Assembly (NCBI GenBank): GCA_905182985.1
Contig: CAJJDN010000045.1
Coordinates: forward strand, 366,354-430,353
From: Paramecium sonneborni
Lineage: Eukaryota > Ciliophora > Oligohymenophorea > Peniculida > Parameciidae
Reading direction: 5' to 3'
DNA: 64,000 nt
In this document: piece by piece, positions 36,368-49,403 of the stretch
Numbering within the stretch: position 1 is the stretch's first letter
How the letters are laid out: every line of letters begins with the position of its first letter
Notes under the pieces: model-generated
The model's input: only the letters and a program-made list of their open reading frames with translations
Databases searched by the model: none
What the model was told of the DNA's origin: nothing
Translations under genes and position numbers: made by a program

Positions 36368-38040
36368 ATGTATTCGTTAGATAAAAGTATAATAGTATTG
36401 GAAGCAATGAAATTTGACATTCCAAAAGTATAAGAGGAACGCCATAAAAATATAAGAGCTCTTACATGTTATCTATAGGATCGATTACATGATAATTAAT
36501 TAATGGAGTTCGTTAGAGATGTGTAATAGATAAAAGAGAAGGTAATTATATATAATGATAATTGTATAGGAATATACAAACACTTTGCAATTGAAATCTA
36601 ATATTTTTAGATTGTTTAACTAATGTAAGATTTTATAGTAATTGCAGACTAAGTTTTAGATCTTGTACCATTGGCATTAAGAATAGATCTATAAGAGTTG
36701 TAGCCAGAGCATTTCTATGATGATTTTGATAGAATAGATACAGAGATAAGAAGCGAATATACATGTTTTGTTTAGAATCGAGCAAGTCTTTTTTAGCCAT
36801 AGAATAAAAGTCTAACTGATTTTATTCAATATAAACGTAAACATTAAAAATTGAGAATTGAAAAAGATGAAAAAGTACCAGCATTTACTTAGATTATTGA
36901 TGATGGTTTGATAAATACTCTATTGCCAAAATAAGAGATTGATACTTAGGAGTCAAATAGTAAAGATTTATTTAAGAATTAATTAATAATATCTAGAAAT
37001 AATAGATTGATGAATAAGCATATTAAATAAAAAGATGAGAGTGAACTTAGAACACCTTTGTAATTGAAATAGATTGATAGTGTTGAGGAAATTAAATAAA
37101 CTAATTAAGTTTGTTTATATAATTTACCATATATTATGGATGATAATTTTAAACAAGATTGTAAAGTCTATTTTGAAAATAGATTTGGAGAAATAGAGTC
37201 GATTTAGTATTTTGAATATTCTAATTTCAAAAAGTAGGTTGATCAAATAGCAACTGAAAAAACTAATGAGAATAAAGATTTCTATTAGAGTTTAGAATAG
37301 TTGAGTTCAACAAAAAAGTTATTAGAAAGAGTTAAAGTAAATAAGAATAAAAAGTTATATAAATCATATGCTGTTATTAATTTTAAGAATAAGGAATCTA
37401 AATAAAATGCTTTATTTTAAGATCTAAGAATATTTGGTATTAAATTTAAAGATTTGTAATTGAGAATAGATGATGCTGATCATAAGAAATTACTTTATAT
37501 TAATAATTTATCTAAATTTTCAAATGTTAATTTTTTGATAGAATTCTTAAATTTGCATTTAAATATCCAATTTGAACCTCTTGATGAAAGATTACTTTTG
37601 TAGAATAATATAGTATGTTTAATCTTTAAAGATTTTTAAGAGAGTTAGAAAGCTTTTGAGAAATTAAATAATTTAACATTTTCAGTAAAGTTATTGAATA
37701 TTTATAGAGATTTAAAATGAATGTATTTCATTATCCAGATGGATTGAAATATATGGGAAATAGAATAGCAGAACATTTCAATAGTAATGTAGCATTATAA
37801 GTATTGGAATAGAATTTGTAGAAATTAAGATTTGAAATGGAAGAGAATTGGAAGGATGTTGAATAATAAGTAGAAGTAAGAGATATAGTTAGAAAGGAAG
37901 CTTAATAACCTATTAAATAAGAGATTCATTCATCTGATATGCAATAATGTATAATTGAAATGATTGAAGACTCTTATTAAGAGGAGGAATTTTAATTGGA
38001 GCTCTTTGGTTTAGTATGGGATGAAGAAGCTCAATACTGA
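36368..38040 (+). CDS. protein with two RRM-like domains
   Basis: 532 residues with introns 36542-36569, 36625-36647 and a third of 23 nt at about 37686-37710. Two RRM-like folds are visible: VCLYNLPYIMDDNFK...YAVINFKNKESKQNAL around residue 250-340 and KLLYINNLSKFSNVNFL...IVCLIFKDFQESQKAFEKLNN around 370-440. RNP1 aromatics are only partly kept, so RNA binding may be weak. The C-terminus is acidic, with IEMIEDSYQEEEF. If the third intron is retained, the frame ends at 37720 in an ATGA overlap with a downstream ORF; splicing makes one protein, which I prefer. Confidence 0.6.
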
Positions 38041-38111
38041 TTATAAATATTAACAAGAATTTTTTGTATATAAATGAATAAATTAATATAATATGATATC
38101 GTATTATAAAA

Positions 38112-41100
38112 ATGGGAGATTTTGAATTCCCTGCAACTTTGGGTGATTTTAAGGGAGAAGATTAAACAAAGAATAAGACAGCAGCATAAATCTACAAATA
38201 CTTAACAACAGTGAGTACTAATCTAATAGATGAACCAGAGAAATTAAATGAATGTACAACATGGCTAGATTTTGTATATTTTTCAATAAAGAATGGAAAT
38301 AGTAGTTAATAGATAAATAATGTCATATCTGATATATTAAAGAATTAATTAGATAAAGCATATTTAGGAACTCTGAAATTGGGATCTGAAAGAATAACAG
38401 TGTTTTTAGCAAGTTGTTATTTATGTTGGCATAATTAGATAGAATAATAAGAACATATAAAAGTATTGAAGAGTTTTGTAAAATATATAAAGACAAGTAA
38501 ATTAATACAGGAATGTTTTTCTATGATAATGTCTGTGGCAACATCAAATTGTAGTAGTGTGATAGCACATTAAATAGTAGCATTTCTATTGAGTTAGAAT
38601 AATGAGCATTATTTTAATAATTTAGTAGTAGCTTTTTCAGCTCAGAATATAAATTGTGTACCTTTATTGAGAAGACTCAATAGATAGAAATTAGAAAATG
38701 AAGATGAAGATACTCAAATGAGATTTTAAGAATTATTACCAACATCCAATTCAACATTTATTGAATGTGTTATTTTAGAATATTTAACAACTATTAAACC
38801 ATTATATGCAAAAACAAGTAGAGAAGTATTACTTTAGATGGTAAAATATTTACCAGACTTTTTTACATAAAACAACATTTTGCACACATTGTTAAAATTA
38901 TATGATAAAGAATAATGGATGATAAGAAATACAGTAACAATGACATTAGGTGAGTTATTATGTTAATCAGTATTTATGGAAGAAGTGGAAGAGAAACTAT
39001 TATAATTATTATTATTAAGAACACATGATTCACATGTACATGGAAGATCATGTGTATTATATTAATTAAAGGAATTAGTAAGTTCTAGATCAGTTAAATT
39101 AAATGCTGAAATTCTCTTTAAAGCTGTTGAAAGATTAAAAGATAAAAGTAGTTCTGCTAGAAGAGCTGCCATTTCTTTATTAGATTCAATTATTAAAGCT
39201 TATTCTAAATAGTATGGAATTATGACATTTAAATCATCCTAATTAGAAAAAAATAGAAAATTATTAGAATTAGAGAAATAGAAACTTATTGAAGATTGTT
39301 AAAATCTATAAGAATAATTGAATAAGAATCAAATTGATATCAAATATTATTTAGATAATTTAGAATCTTAATTAAATTCTTGTAGAGATAGAGAATAAAA
39401 GTTAAAATCTTAATAAGTATTTTAGAATCAAATATAAATAGCAATGCCTGATCTTATTAAAATTGCACTTAGCAATATACATACAGAAAGTAAATGTGTT
39501 TTATAAGTGTTTACTACTTTAATGATTAATCATTAAGAAGGTATGATTGAATATGTTAAACAAATCTTAGTTTTAGTTTATCAAACAGAATTATAAGAAG
39601 ATTTAAATAAACTTATATTTAATTCATTTGTAAGAAGTTATTCAAAGTTAATTAAACTTATAGAAATTTGTGACATGTTAGAGATAACTTGTTTAGAATA
39701 ACTATTCAAATCATTCAAATCAAAAAATCTTCAATTAAAAACTGCTGATGTTTGGGATAAAGCATGGGATTATTTAAAATAATCTAAATATATCCTTCCT
39801 AATCTAAGATTAATCAGATTTATAGGAATTATGGATGATACTCAATTATATGATAAATTATGTTATTTACTCAGACATTTAAGAGATACAAAATAATTTA
39901 GTGAAATTACCGAAATCATATTAATAATTTAAGAAATACCTATGGAAGATGTTCATTAAATTTATATTAAGGAAATAATTAAATCATTATAAAATTATGA
40001 TGGTAGTGATTTAGAATGGTTTAGAGCATGTGATACATTTATTAGATTTACAGTTGAAAAGATTTAAAAACCAGAAATTACCTTATTGGAATTTCTAAAT
40101 TCTATTCCTATAGCTAATATTCCTCAATTAATGTTCGCTAGTAGTACTATTGGTTTAAAATTGTATGTCTATAGTGAAAAAATGATTAAATAATACAGAA
40201 AAGAAAAGACTCAACCATTAGATGAATTGGATCAAATGGATAATAGTATACAAGAACATATGGATGGAAAAATTAAAGAATTGTAGGATTTGTTTGAAAA
40301 GATGGGAGACTTAAGTGAATATAGTTCTAGTGCTGAAGCTATTTGTAAAAATATGATCACTGATTCATATAAAGAAAGAAATCTTATGATTGATCAAATT
40401 AGTGTTATGTCTCTATTGTAATTTATGATCATATCTAAATCTTGCACACTTAGAAATATCAATACTATTATGGAAATATTAGATTGTTAATAAGTTTAAT
40501 CTATTATTAAATGCAATATAATAACGATGCTTAGTGATATATATTATAGATACTCGGATCTCATTGATATTAATAAAGTATTATAAAAAATGGATGACAA
40601 GGTATTAAAAGTTAGAAGAACTGCTATTATTATTGTATCACATTTAATGCTTATGGAATTACTTAGAATTGATGCTGCTTAAATTGCTAAGCATATTAAT
40701 GATTAAGATTAAACTATTAAAAAACATGCTAAAATCTTTTTTGTTGAATTATACAAAAAGGATAGTTAGAAATTTTATTAAGTATTACCTGATTTAATTA
40801 CATCTATGGCACATAATTATTAAGTTTCAGAAGAAGATTTCAAAGTCTTTGCTAAAGAAATCATTCCTTTAATTTAAAAAGATAAACTTCAGGAATAAAT
40901 CCTTGAAAAATTCTTAAATAGATTTGATATCTTTGATAGAGAAGCTTCTCTTAAAAATAGAAGTATTATGCAAAGAGTTTAAGAGGCAAAAGAAGATATT
41001 ATACCTTTTAATCCTGTATAATTAACTGCTGAAAGAGAATGTGTCTATTTATCTTATTGTTTACTCTACCTTAAATTTCATCTTGAAAATCTCAGATTAT

Positions 41101-41471
41101 TGGTTACCAACTTTCCTTAATATAAAAAAATACTCAAAAATCCTATCATTTTAGAATAATTTAAATAAATTTATTAAAAGTGTAGAAAAGCTGCATCATC
41201 TTGTAAAATGAATGCTAGAAAAACTGAAGCAATTCAATAATCACATGAATTCTCTTAACTATTGACCATTTTTAAAACTAACTTAGATTCTGTAGATCCA
41301 CAATTAGAAAAAATTCATATTCAATCACAAAATCATCAATAACCCAATTAATAATAAACTAATAAACCAAAAAAGATTCAAACCCAATATAGACCACCTA
41401 AAAAGAACACTAAATAATAAATAAGGATTCCTGATTCTGATGATAGTAGTAGTATGGAATTAGAATATTGA
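38112..41471 (+). CDS. condensin complex subunit 1 (CAP-D2/Cnd1)
   Basis: 1119 residues in one intronless frame, notable in this intron-rich window. HEAT-repeat composition throughout. The diagnostic C-terminal block is present: KVRRTAIIIVSHLMLMELLR followed by IFFVELYKKDSQKFYQVLPDLI and a helical segment with LIQKDKLQEQILEKF, matching the Cnd1 family region of CAP-D2. A coiled-coil insertion lies around residue 380-440. The tail is basic and ends in acidic DSDDSSSMELEY. CAP-D2 loads and regulates condensin on chromosomes. Human CAP-D2 is about 1400 residues, so this is a shorter version. A CAP-D3 assignment is less likely but not excluded. Confidence 0.8.
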
Positions 41472-41718
41472 TTTAATTATTATACTTTCTGTACTATTCT
41501 TTCAGATTATTAAGATTCTTGTATATTTTTAAAAGATTATTAATTTAAATTTTAATTTCTTTCAATTTCCATTTTGTTTTTTCAAATTATTTATTAGAAT
41601 TATATGGATATTAAATATGTATTAAGTAAGACTTTTATTATAGTATAGTAAAAGTAATAAAAAATGAGAGATAATTAAAATTTTAATAAGTTTTAATATA
41701 GATATTAAATAATTAAAT

Positions 41719-42683
41719 TCATAAAATCATCATACTAAATGTAACCAAATAATCTAATAACAAAGTTGAATAATTTTATTGGAGTGTTTAAAGATCAACA
41801 AATAAGATCTCTTATTCATCACTCTGACATTTGAACCATAATTCATTTTAAATTAGATGATGGGAAAGTATAAATTCAAATGGAACTTTATAATTAAAAA
41901 CTCTATGTTAAAATTACTGATTGCGATAAACATTTTACGATTTTAAAAATGGTTCAGTTTAAGAATAATCAGATATTAATTTAATAGGTTGGGTAGGTTC
42001 ATATCTATCATTTATTTCTGTAAATTTAAGCATGTTAAGTTCTTTTTCTTTTTGTCTCTATTCAAAAATAATTTCATTTAAAAAATCCTTTTCTACTTTA
42101 TATTTACTTTTATAAGTATTAATTTTAATTGGATTAAATTATTGTTATCTAATATGCATCATCCTATTGAAATCAAGAGTTTAAGAAACTTTTTGAACTT
42201 TAAACTTATTTAAATCCTTAGATTCACTTTATTTAATTGGTTTAAAACTCACACTTATTATTTGAACATCAGGATCATCATCATAAATTTAGAATGTTTC
42301 TTTTTTTTAAATAACTTCATCAGTATCCAATTCTATATTAATAATTTCAGCTTCTTTAATGAGTACTTGAGTGAATCTATTTCTAATATGTACCCTAATA
42401 GGTTCATCTGGTTTTTTAAGTTATTTTACTTTTTCCACTTTTTTAGCTATTAATTTATAATAATTTTTATATGCTAAATATCTTTCAAATCGACTTGAAT
42501 TATATAAAACAATATTTACCCAATTAAAAGTAATGAGGCAGCACTAAAACTAGAAATTGGTTCCCATGTATGATGCTTTTTATCATAACCAAGCCATTTA
42601 ACTGCATAATCTACTTAATTTCCTCTATCTAGTCTCTTTCCAAAGACATATTCTACTTCATAATGTTCTTCATTATTGTCCAT
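41719..42683 (-). CDS. chromodomain protein (HP1-like N-terminus)
   Basis: 312 residues with one 26-nt intron that cuts the end of the chromodomain. Residues 7-60 form the domain: EEHYEVEYVFGKRLDRGNQV, DYAVKWLGYDKKHHTWEP; the aromatic cage (Tyr, Trp, Trp/Tyr) that reads methylated histone H3 is intact. The rest has a basic hinge (KKVEKVKQLKKPDEP) and a C-terminal folded-looking part (YKVPFEFILSHHL, NELWFKCQ) that may be a divergent shadow domain. A heterochromatin role, e.g. in developmental DNA elimination, is plausible for ciliates but inferred. Confidence 0.82.
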
Positions 42684-43013
42684 ATTTAATAATTAAGTAA
42701 ATATTTAGAATGGTGTTGATTATCAAATTTTAGCATACATATTAAATATCATTAAAAAAAAGTATCATTATTTTTTAATCAATTATAAAATTGACGTTAA
42801 ACCTTTTTATTTTTTTTTATGATTTTTATTACATTATTATTAATTATAATTCTCTTTTTTTAGATAAATTTCTTTATCTAAATCTTATAGTAAGTGAGTT
42901 AATCATACGGATTTAATTAATTTTTTAGTTTTCTATATCTATAATATGATGATAGATTTGTATTTTTTTAAAATAACCTCTTTTCTTAATAATATCTTTT
43001 TATTTCCAAATAA
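42684..43013. other. AT-rich spacer
   Basis: About 330 bases upstream of the chromodomain gene; nothing recognised. Confidence 0.5.
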
Positions 43014-43400
43014 ATACTAACTTTCAGAAATTGACTAAGCCTAAACAGTCTTCAATCTATTTCTTAATGAAGGTTCTTAGAATGATAAGGTAGATGGTAA
43101 TTTAATTAAAATTTTATTAAAGCATTTGGAAGTTCTTTTATTATATAGATAAGAAAATGAGAATATTATAATTATCATGAATGCTCTTATTATATTTGCA
43201 TATAATTTTAATGCATCTAAATTGAACATTATTCTAATTTGATGCTAGCAGTAGATTACTATTAGATTATTTCATTATCTTATAAAAATTGATTTATTTT
43301 AAGAGATATTTAATAGTTTATATTCTGTTTATAGAATGTTAGCATTAATGTCTATGTTCATATAAACATATAGTAAACTAATAATATTTTAAACAAAACA
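43014..43400 (+). pseudogene. decayed helical-repeat ORF with in-frame TGA
   Basis: The plus strand reads SEIDQAQTVFNLFLNEGS, ILLKHLEVLLLYRQENENI, NALIIFAYNFNASKLN, then a TGA, then QQQITIRLFHYLIKIDLFQ and SVYRMLALMSMFIQ. This is helical and ARM/HEAT-like in character, but there is no ATG and the stop cannot be spliced out. Probably the remnant of a gene copy. Confidence 0.45.
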
Positions 43401-43423
43401 AAAATATATTTTAATATTGTAAT

Positions 43424-44130
43424 TCAACAGCATCCTTGTTTTTTATTACCAGTGCTAGTAGTTTCTAAATCTAGTTTTTCACCTTATAAATGAGACATTT
43501 GATCATATTTTTATAATTGTTTTGTTAGATTCTGGTAAATTTCTAAATTATATAGAATTTAAAACATTAAATGATTTATGTGAATGCTTAATCTACATTA
43601 CTACCATCTTAAGCACTTGCTTCTATAAATGCTACCTTATACATTTGAGCCAAATCTTAACCTGATTCCATCCTAATGGCTCTTAAATGTTTTAAATCTG
43701 ATTTGTTCCCAATAATCATTATTACAATATCTTTATCTGCATTTTCTCTCACTTCTTATAGCCATCGTTCCACTGCTTCAAAGCTTTGTTTGTTTGTTAT
43801 ATCATATACAAGTACAGCTCCAATGGCTCCTCTATAATAAGCAGAAGTAATAGCTCGGTAACGTTCCTAACAATGATTTATTGTATTTTACTTATCCTGC
43901 TGTATCCCAAATCTATGCTTTTATAATCTTACCAGAAATTGATATTGATCTAGTGGCAAATTCAACACCTATTGTAGTTTTAGAGTCTGGATTAAATTAG
44001 TTTTTAGTAAATCTAAGCAATAGATTAGACTTTCCAACTCCAGAATCACCTAAAATTGTCTATTTTATCATTCTATACCTGAAAGTACTATTTTAAATAA
44101 ATAATCATAGTCTTCATCTGCTTTGCTCAT
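43424..44130 (-). CDS. RAB11: Rab11-family small GTPase
   Basis: 209 residues after introns of 29, 25 and 23 nt. GTP-binding motifs: [11 protein letters not shown], switch [36 protein letters not shown] and [15 protein letters not shown] and [10 protein letters not shown] are Rab11 hallmarks. It ends [11 protein letters not shown], a double-geranylgeranylation signal. Rab11 directs recycling-endosome traffic, exocytosis and, in ciliates, cytokinesis. The start codon lies only 9 bp from that of the divergently transcribed MAPKKK gene. Confidence 0.93.
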
Positions 44131-44139
44131 TTAATTAAT

Positions 44140-45320
44140 ATGGGATAATAAATATCAAAGTTATGCTAATATTTTAGAAGTAAAGACTCTAAAGTTTATC
44201 AACAAAAAGACTCTGGATCAATCTCATAAAATAAATCAAAGATAATTGTATAAAACAATTCTGATGACTATGACTCAGAATATGAATAACATATACATCA
44301 TATTCCAAAGTCTTAAAAAATTAAATGGAAAAAAGGATAATTGATTGGATAAGGCTCGTTTGGAAGAGTATATCAATGTATGGATATCAATTCTGGGAGA
44401 ATTTTAGCTGTAAAACAAATTGAATTAGGTTATGTAGATAAAGAAAGTTTGCAATCGTTTCATTAAGAAATCTTAATACTTAGTTAACTTAAACACAAAA
44501 ATATTGTTGAATATTATGGTTGTGAAGAAGACAATCAAAATTTGAATATTCTACTAGAATTCGTTGGAGGTATACTTATTTTATAATCTATTTTCTAGGT
44601 GGTTCCATTGCTCAAATGATGCGTAAATTCAAATCTAAACTTTCTGAATCAATTATATAGAAATATGTTACTGATATTCTTCAAGGTTTAGTTTATTTAC
44701 ACCATAAAGGAATCATACATAGAGATATTAAAGGTGCTAATATTATTGTGGATACAAAAGGTGTATGTAAACTGGCAGATTTTGGTTGTAGTATCATTGG
44801 AAAAAGTTCATATTCTTTAAAAGGTACTCCGAATTGGATGGCTCCAGAAGTAATTAATTAATAAGAGACTGGAAGATATTCTGATATTTGGAGTCTAGGT
44901 TGTACTATTATAGAAATGCTAACAAGTGAACCACCATGGGGATAATTCTAATCTCCTATGCAAGCTTTATTAACCATATCTTCTAAATAATGTTCTCCTT
45001 CAATTCCTCAAAATACTTCTGATCAACTTAAAGATTTTTTAAATAAATGTCTTTAATTTGATCATAAGAAACGTTGGCAAGCTCGAAAATTATTAAAACA
45101 TCCTTTTATAATAAATTATAAGAAAAGACCTTCTAAAGGCGAATAATTTTTATAGCTAGATAGAACTTTCGAAGAAAAGAATGACTTTAATTTATATGTT
45201 GCTCCTCGCATCATTAATGTACCAAAAGAACTAGAATAATTAGATAAAGAATAGAATCCTATGTTTTAATCAATTTAATCTTCTGGACTTCATGATGAAA
45301 ACCAAGATCTTAAATTTTGA
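44140..45320 (+). CDS. MAPKKK (STE11-like) protein kinase
   Basis: 383 residues with a 29-nt intron at 44570-44598. N-terminus MGQQISKLC suggests N-myristoylation plus a palmitoylatable Cys. Kinase landmarks: [67 protein letters not shown] and [15 protein letters not shown]. The GANIIV and [10 protein letters not shown] signatures and the WMAPE context place it with MEKK/STE11 kinases. All catalytic residues intact. Presumably acts upstream of a MAPKK; a MAPKK gene lies 12 kb away but linkage means little here. Confidence 0.9.
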
Positions 45321-45348
45321 TTCTAAATTATTAAATTAATTACTTGTT
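45321..45348. other. short spacer
   Basis: Short AT-rich gap; nothing recognised. Confidence 0.4.
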
Positions 45349-45576
45349 ATGTTAACTTATATTGCTCTCTACTTACAATCTTCTGTTTTTTAACACTAAA
45401 CACTTTCTATCAAATATTATACAATATTACAATCCTAAATAATTAATCTAGATAGACCTTCCTAATGGTATATTAAATGTTATAATACTCTCAATTATTA
45501 AGACAGAAATCTTGTTAATGAATTCTCAGATAATGAAAATTAATTTATTGTTATTATTTTTTATTATTAAGGATGA
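45349..45576 (+). CDS. possible small hypothetical protein
   Basis: 75 codons in one TGA-terminated frame starting MLTYIALYLQSSVFQHQ and including INLDRPSQWYIKCYNTLNY. Composition is coding-like, but no intron or homology backs it. It may also be the remnant of a larger gene. Confidence 0.3.
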
Positions 45577-45709
45577 GTATACTATTTTCATTTTAAAAGA
45601 ATACTAGTCTAAATTATTTTTATCTACAAAATAAAGTAATAATGAACTCTAATAACAATGAGTTTTAGTTATTTATTTTTTAATAATAATTTATTTAACA
45701 AATAATTAA

Positions 45710-48088
45710 ATGTCATTATTAAGTGCTTATAATCTGTAAAAATATTTATCAATAATAAGCCTTGAAGAATTTTCAAAACACAACGAAGTTGAGATATTAT
45801 CCTACAAGGTCAATTTTTTAAAGAATGTAACTATTTTAGAGATTGATCCTGTTAAAAATAATTTTAGTTAAAACGCTGTTCTTGAAAATAAATTTCTATC
45901 CAAACATCTTTGCACTTGTAATTCCTTCATTTAGATAACAAAAAAATAATCTATTTAAACTGAAATAGGTATTATTAATTATTATGTAGCTACTATGGGT
46001 GTTCCTTATTCTCCAGAATTAAATGAAATTGATTTTAAAAATTAAGATCAGGTATTTAAAATAATTACAAAAAATTTCAAAGATTCTTTTACAATTTAAG
46101 ATGTACAACACAAATCATATACAATATCAATTAGTTATTGTAACCAGTTAGATTCATTTTGTATTTCATATGGAACACAAACAATTATTTGTTATGATGA
46201 AAAAGATATTGATTTATTTTAGGAACCTATGCATGAAAGGCCACGTCAAGCAGCCTTTTAATTTTTTAACTTGTTTAATAAAATGTCAAAAAAAATGAAG
46301 AATAATTTTATTGAAGATTTAATTAATAGAAGTTTAATAGGTTGTTACAACTATAAAAAGTAGATTCAATGGTTTGCTATAGTTGAACATTATTCAGAGT
46401 AAAGAATGGTTGATCCAAATACTGTTAGAAATTTTTTAAATCATTATAGTTTAGAAGGCACTTAAACAAATTTAATTTAGAGCTCTTAAATTTAATTACA
46501 AAAACATTTTTCATAGATTTATAATTAATTGATTGAATAATATCATCCCTATTATTAAGGAAAAACATTGTATTTTTGGAAAGAAAATACATTTCTAGGA
46601 TGTTGTTTCCTTCCATTTAGATAATATTCTATTCTTGATAAATTTAGAAATATTCTATAAAATAAAGAAAAAAATTTTAAGAAACAAGAACCTTACTAAT
46701 ATCTTTCTGAATTCAATTTAAATGATTAAGATTTAGAATTTTATAAAAAATATACTGATATGATGTTATAAATACCAGCAGAAACTTTAAAAATAAAAAA
46801 TTAATTTGGATAATTATCTACTCAAGCTTTCAATAGTATTAGGGATGACTTAGATTATATATCAAAAAAAGAAGATAAATTATTACCTCTGTCATAGTGT
46901 ATCTAATAAATAATAATTGTTGTTATTCCAATAGGAATTTCAGGTATGGGATATGAAAAGTTGTGTTCTTTAATTTAAAAAACAGGATAAAGAGTATAAA
47001 TAATTAGGATAGTAGATTAAATTAATGAAAAAAATTAGCTATATTTTTATGAGAAAGTATGTAATCTAAAAGAATTAGAATAAATAAATAAATAATTTAA
47101 ATCATTAGAATTGAACATAAAAACAATTGCTCTTATACCAGAATGTAATCTTGTATATAATCCAAAACATAAACAATGTAGTTTTCCATTTTCTTTTAAT
47201 TTTATTATGTTTTGTTTAATGTCTGTTTTGGATGATAAATAGAAGGTGATAGAAGTTATTAATCAGTTGAAAGAATTTAATAATCAAAAATTAAATAATT
47301 TTCCAACAGATTATAAAATCTATTGCCGTTTTATGCCAGAATCTAAAGAATAAAATGATCTATATAGTGAATTAGTAGAATAAGATTTTATGGCTGCTCT
47401 AAAATCATAAAATGATTAATTAATTGAAAGTTTATCATAATATAAATAAAGTCAAAAAAACTTCGAAGAAAACAATTTAAAAAAGGAATCTAAGAGAGTG
47501 ATAGCTGATATTGAGGAAAAGTCATAAATAGTATTAAGAAAAAGTGTTAAATTTCAAATAGAGAAAGATTAACATCTAAAGTTTGGTTTATTTATTGAAA
47601 AACCTGATTGGGACACGATTAATAATTTTGTTAAATCTTGTTTAGAGATTATTGTTTAAGAATATCCTGATGATAGAGGAATAAATAGAATGTATCATGA
47701 GTATGAAAAATAATTTAGAAATTAAAATGCTGTATTTATGAAAATAGATCAGCCATATATGTAGACTCGATAATTATATGATAAGGTTATGGATGCTTAA
47801 GTTTAAATAGGTGTTATAATTGTAGATGGAATAGTTATGTTGCAACCATAAAAATAAGGTTTAGATTTATTATAAGATATTCCTATATATACTCATAATA
47901 TTGATAGTCTAAAAAGTAATAAGGTATTTGAGTAAGTCAAAATAGAAATTAGAAAAATGTAGAAATAAAATGTTGAGGAGAAAACCATAAAAAAGAAATA
48001 AATAAATTTTAATAGTAAAAGTTGGGATGCTTATATTGTCAAATTTAGACCATTTAATATAAAATTAGTAGAGAAGCAAATAAATTGA
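45710..48088 (+). CDS. large hypothetical protein with degenerate P-loop-like motif
   Basis: 792 residues in a single intronless frame starting MSLLSAYNLQKYLSIIS. The N-terminal half has folded-looking segments (ERPRQAAFQFFNLFNK, IQWFAIVEHYSEQR). Near residue 405 comes IIVVVIPIGISGMGYEKLC: a hydrophobic strand followed by GxSGMG, like a Walker A loop in which the Lys is replaced by Tyr. A coiled coil (about residue 570-620) and a C-terminal part with PQKQGLDLLQDIPIYTHN follow. The order strand-loop-helix resembles P-loop RNA kinases or tRNA-ligase-like proteins, but I cannot confirm a family. Confidence 0.6.
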
Positions 48089-48601
48089 TTATCTTAATGT
48101 TCAAATTAATTAATTAATTTTTATAGATTTGGTTAGAAAAACTATTTTGTGTAGCAATATTTATATAAAAAAGTATGTCTAAACAACAAATATATTATAT
48201 ATCTAATTTAGTAATATTCAAATTTTTAAAAAAGGCCTAAGTACTCTAATGCACTTATAATTTTAGTTGAATTAGTATTTGAGTAATTAAAAAAGGCGAT
48301 AATCTTCTAAAATATTAAAATATTTCAACTTATATAAGTTACAATAGATAAAGATAGTAATAATTACATTGAAAATATTTGAGAATAGTAATTAAAATTT
48401 GAAAAAAAAAAATGAGAATTTTCAGGAAATATTTAATAAAGTAATATTTGTATATAATTTAGAGATAAAAAAATGGAATGAATATTTATATAATTAAATT
48501 ATGATATTCAAAAAAGAAAAAATGAATTCATAAGAATAGGTAAGGATTTAAATATATAAAAATTAGTATTCTTTTGAGTTATTATATTTATGTCAATATC
48601 A
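48089..48601. other. AT-rich spacer between convergent genes
   Basis: About 510 bases with no sustained frame. Confidence 0.5.
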
Positions 48602-48820
48602 TCAAAATATACTACAAGCTACATAATTTCTTTTTTCAACTACTTTTCTCAAATCATTTTCTACAAATTGATAATTTAAAGAGATATGTCGGCTATGTTA
48701 TCCAAACTGTGCACTATTTCTATCTTCGATTATTTGATCCATAGCTGTTACTATAGGTTCTTGAGTGATTCCTTTTGATGATGCAAATGGAGTTTATGAT
48801 GAAAATATATTTGAATACAT
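48602..48820 (-). CDS. small hypothetical protein
   Basis: 72 residues starting MYSNIFSSQTPFASSKG and containing AMDQIIEDRNSAQFGQHSRH and YQFVENDLRKVVEKRNY. The balanced composition, unusual for chance frames in such AT-rich DNA, supports coding. Not recognised; an adjoining exon may be missed. Confidence 0.45.
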
Positions 48821-49002
48821 TCTATCATTTATCAAATAATTACGTCATTACAGGAGTTTAGACAGACTGATATACAGGGTTAGTACTAAATCAATAGTTA
48901 AATATTTACAACTATGTTTGATTATTCATTTAATTTTATATTATATTCAATTTATATTAAAATTACGTATATATCTATACAAAATGAATACACAATTATT
49001 TT

Positions 49003-49403
49003 TCATTCACTAACAACTTTTTTACTTGTTTTTCCTTCTCTGCTTTCTCTCTTTTCTATTATTTTTTGTTTTTCGAACTAGTTTTATAGTATTACTCCAC
49101 CAAGAATAATTAAAGAGACTAATCCTATTAATACAGCCAATAATATTATGTGAACTAATTTAAATTCTTATTCATTTTACTAAATTATAATATATTATTT
49201 CTTACTTTGAATGGGAACAACCAACTTATATCTCCCACGTATTTCTAAATTAATGATTATCTATTTATTGACATTTGATAAATTATTTAAAGTCCTTTTG
49301 CCATTACACTTCCCAAAAATACATAAAGAGGTGTTATAAATACCAAAAGCCAAATAAACAGCACTTGTTGTGAAAAAAAAGAAAATACCTGCCCTAAAAC
49401 CAT
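49003..49403 (-). CDS. small membrane protein with two hydrophobic segments
   Basis: 124 residues after a 26-nt intron. Residues 12-36 (VLFIWLLVFITPLYVFLGSV) form a signal anchor or first membrane span; LVHIILLAVLIGLVSLIILG is a clear transmembrane helix near residue 85; the tail is basic (KRESREGKTSKKVVSE) and likely cytosolic. An alternative splice near the start would destroy the first helix, so I kept the unspliced reading. Family unknown. Confidence 0.55.

Noticed and set aside
46425..46616. 63-codon minus-strand ORF
   Set aside because: Antisense to the 792-residue open frame on the plus strand.
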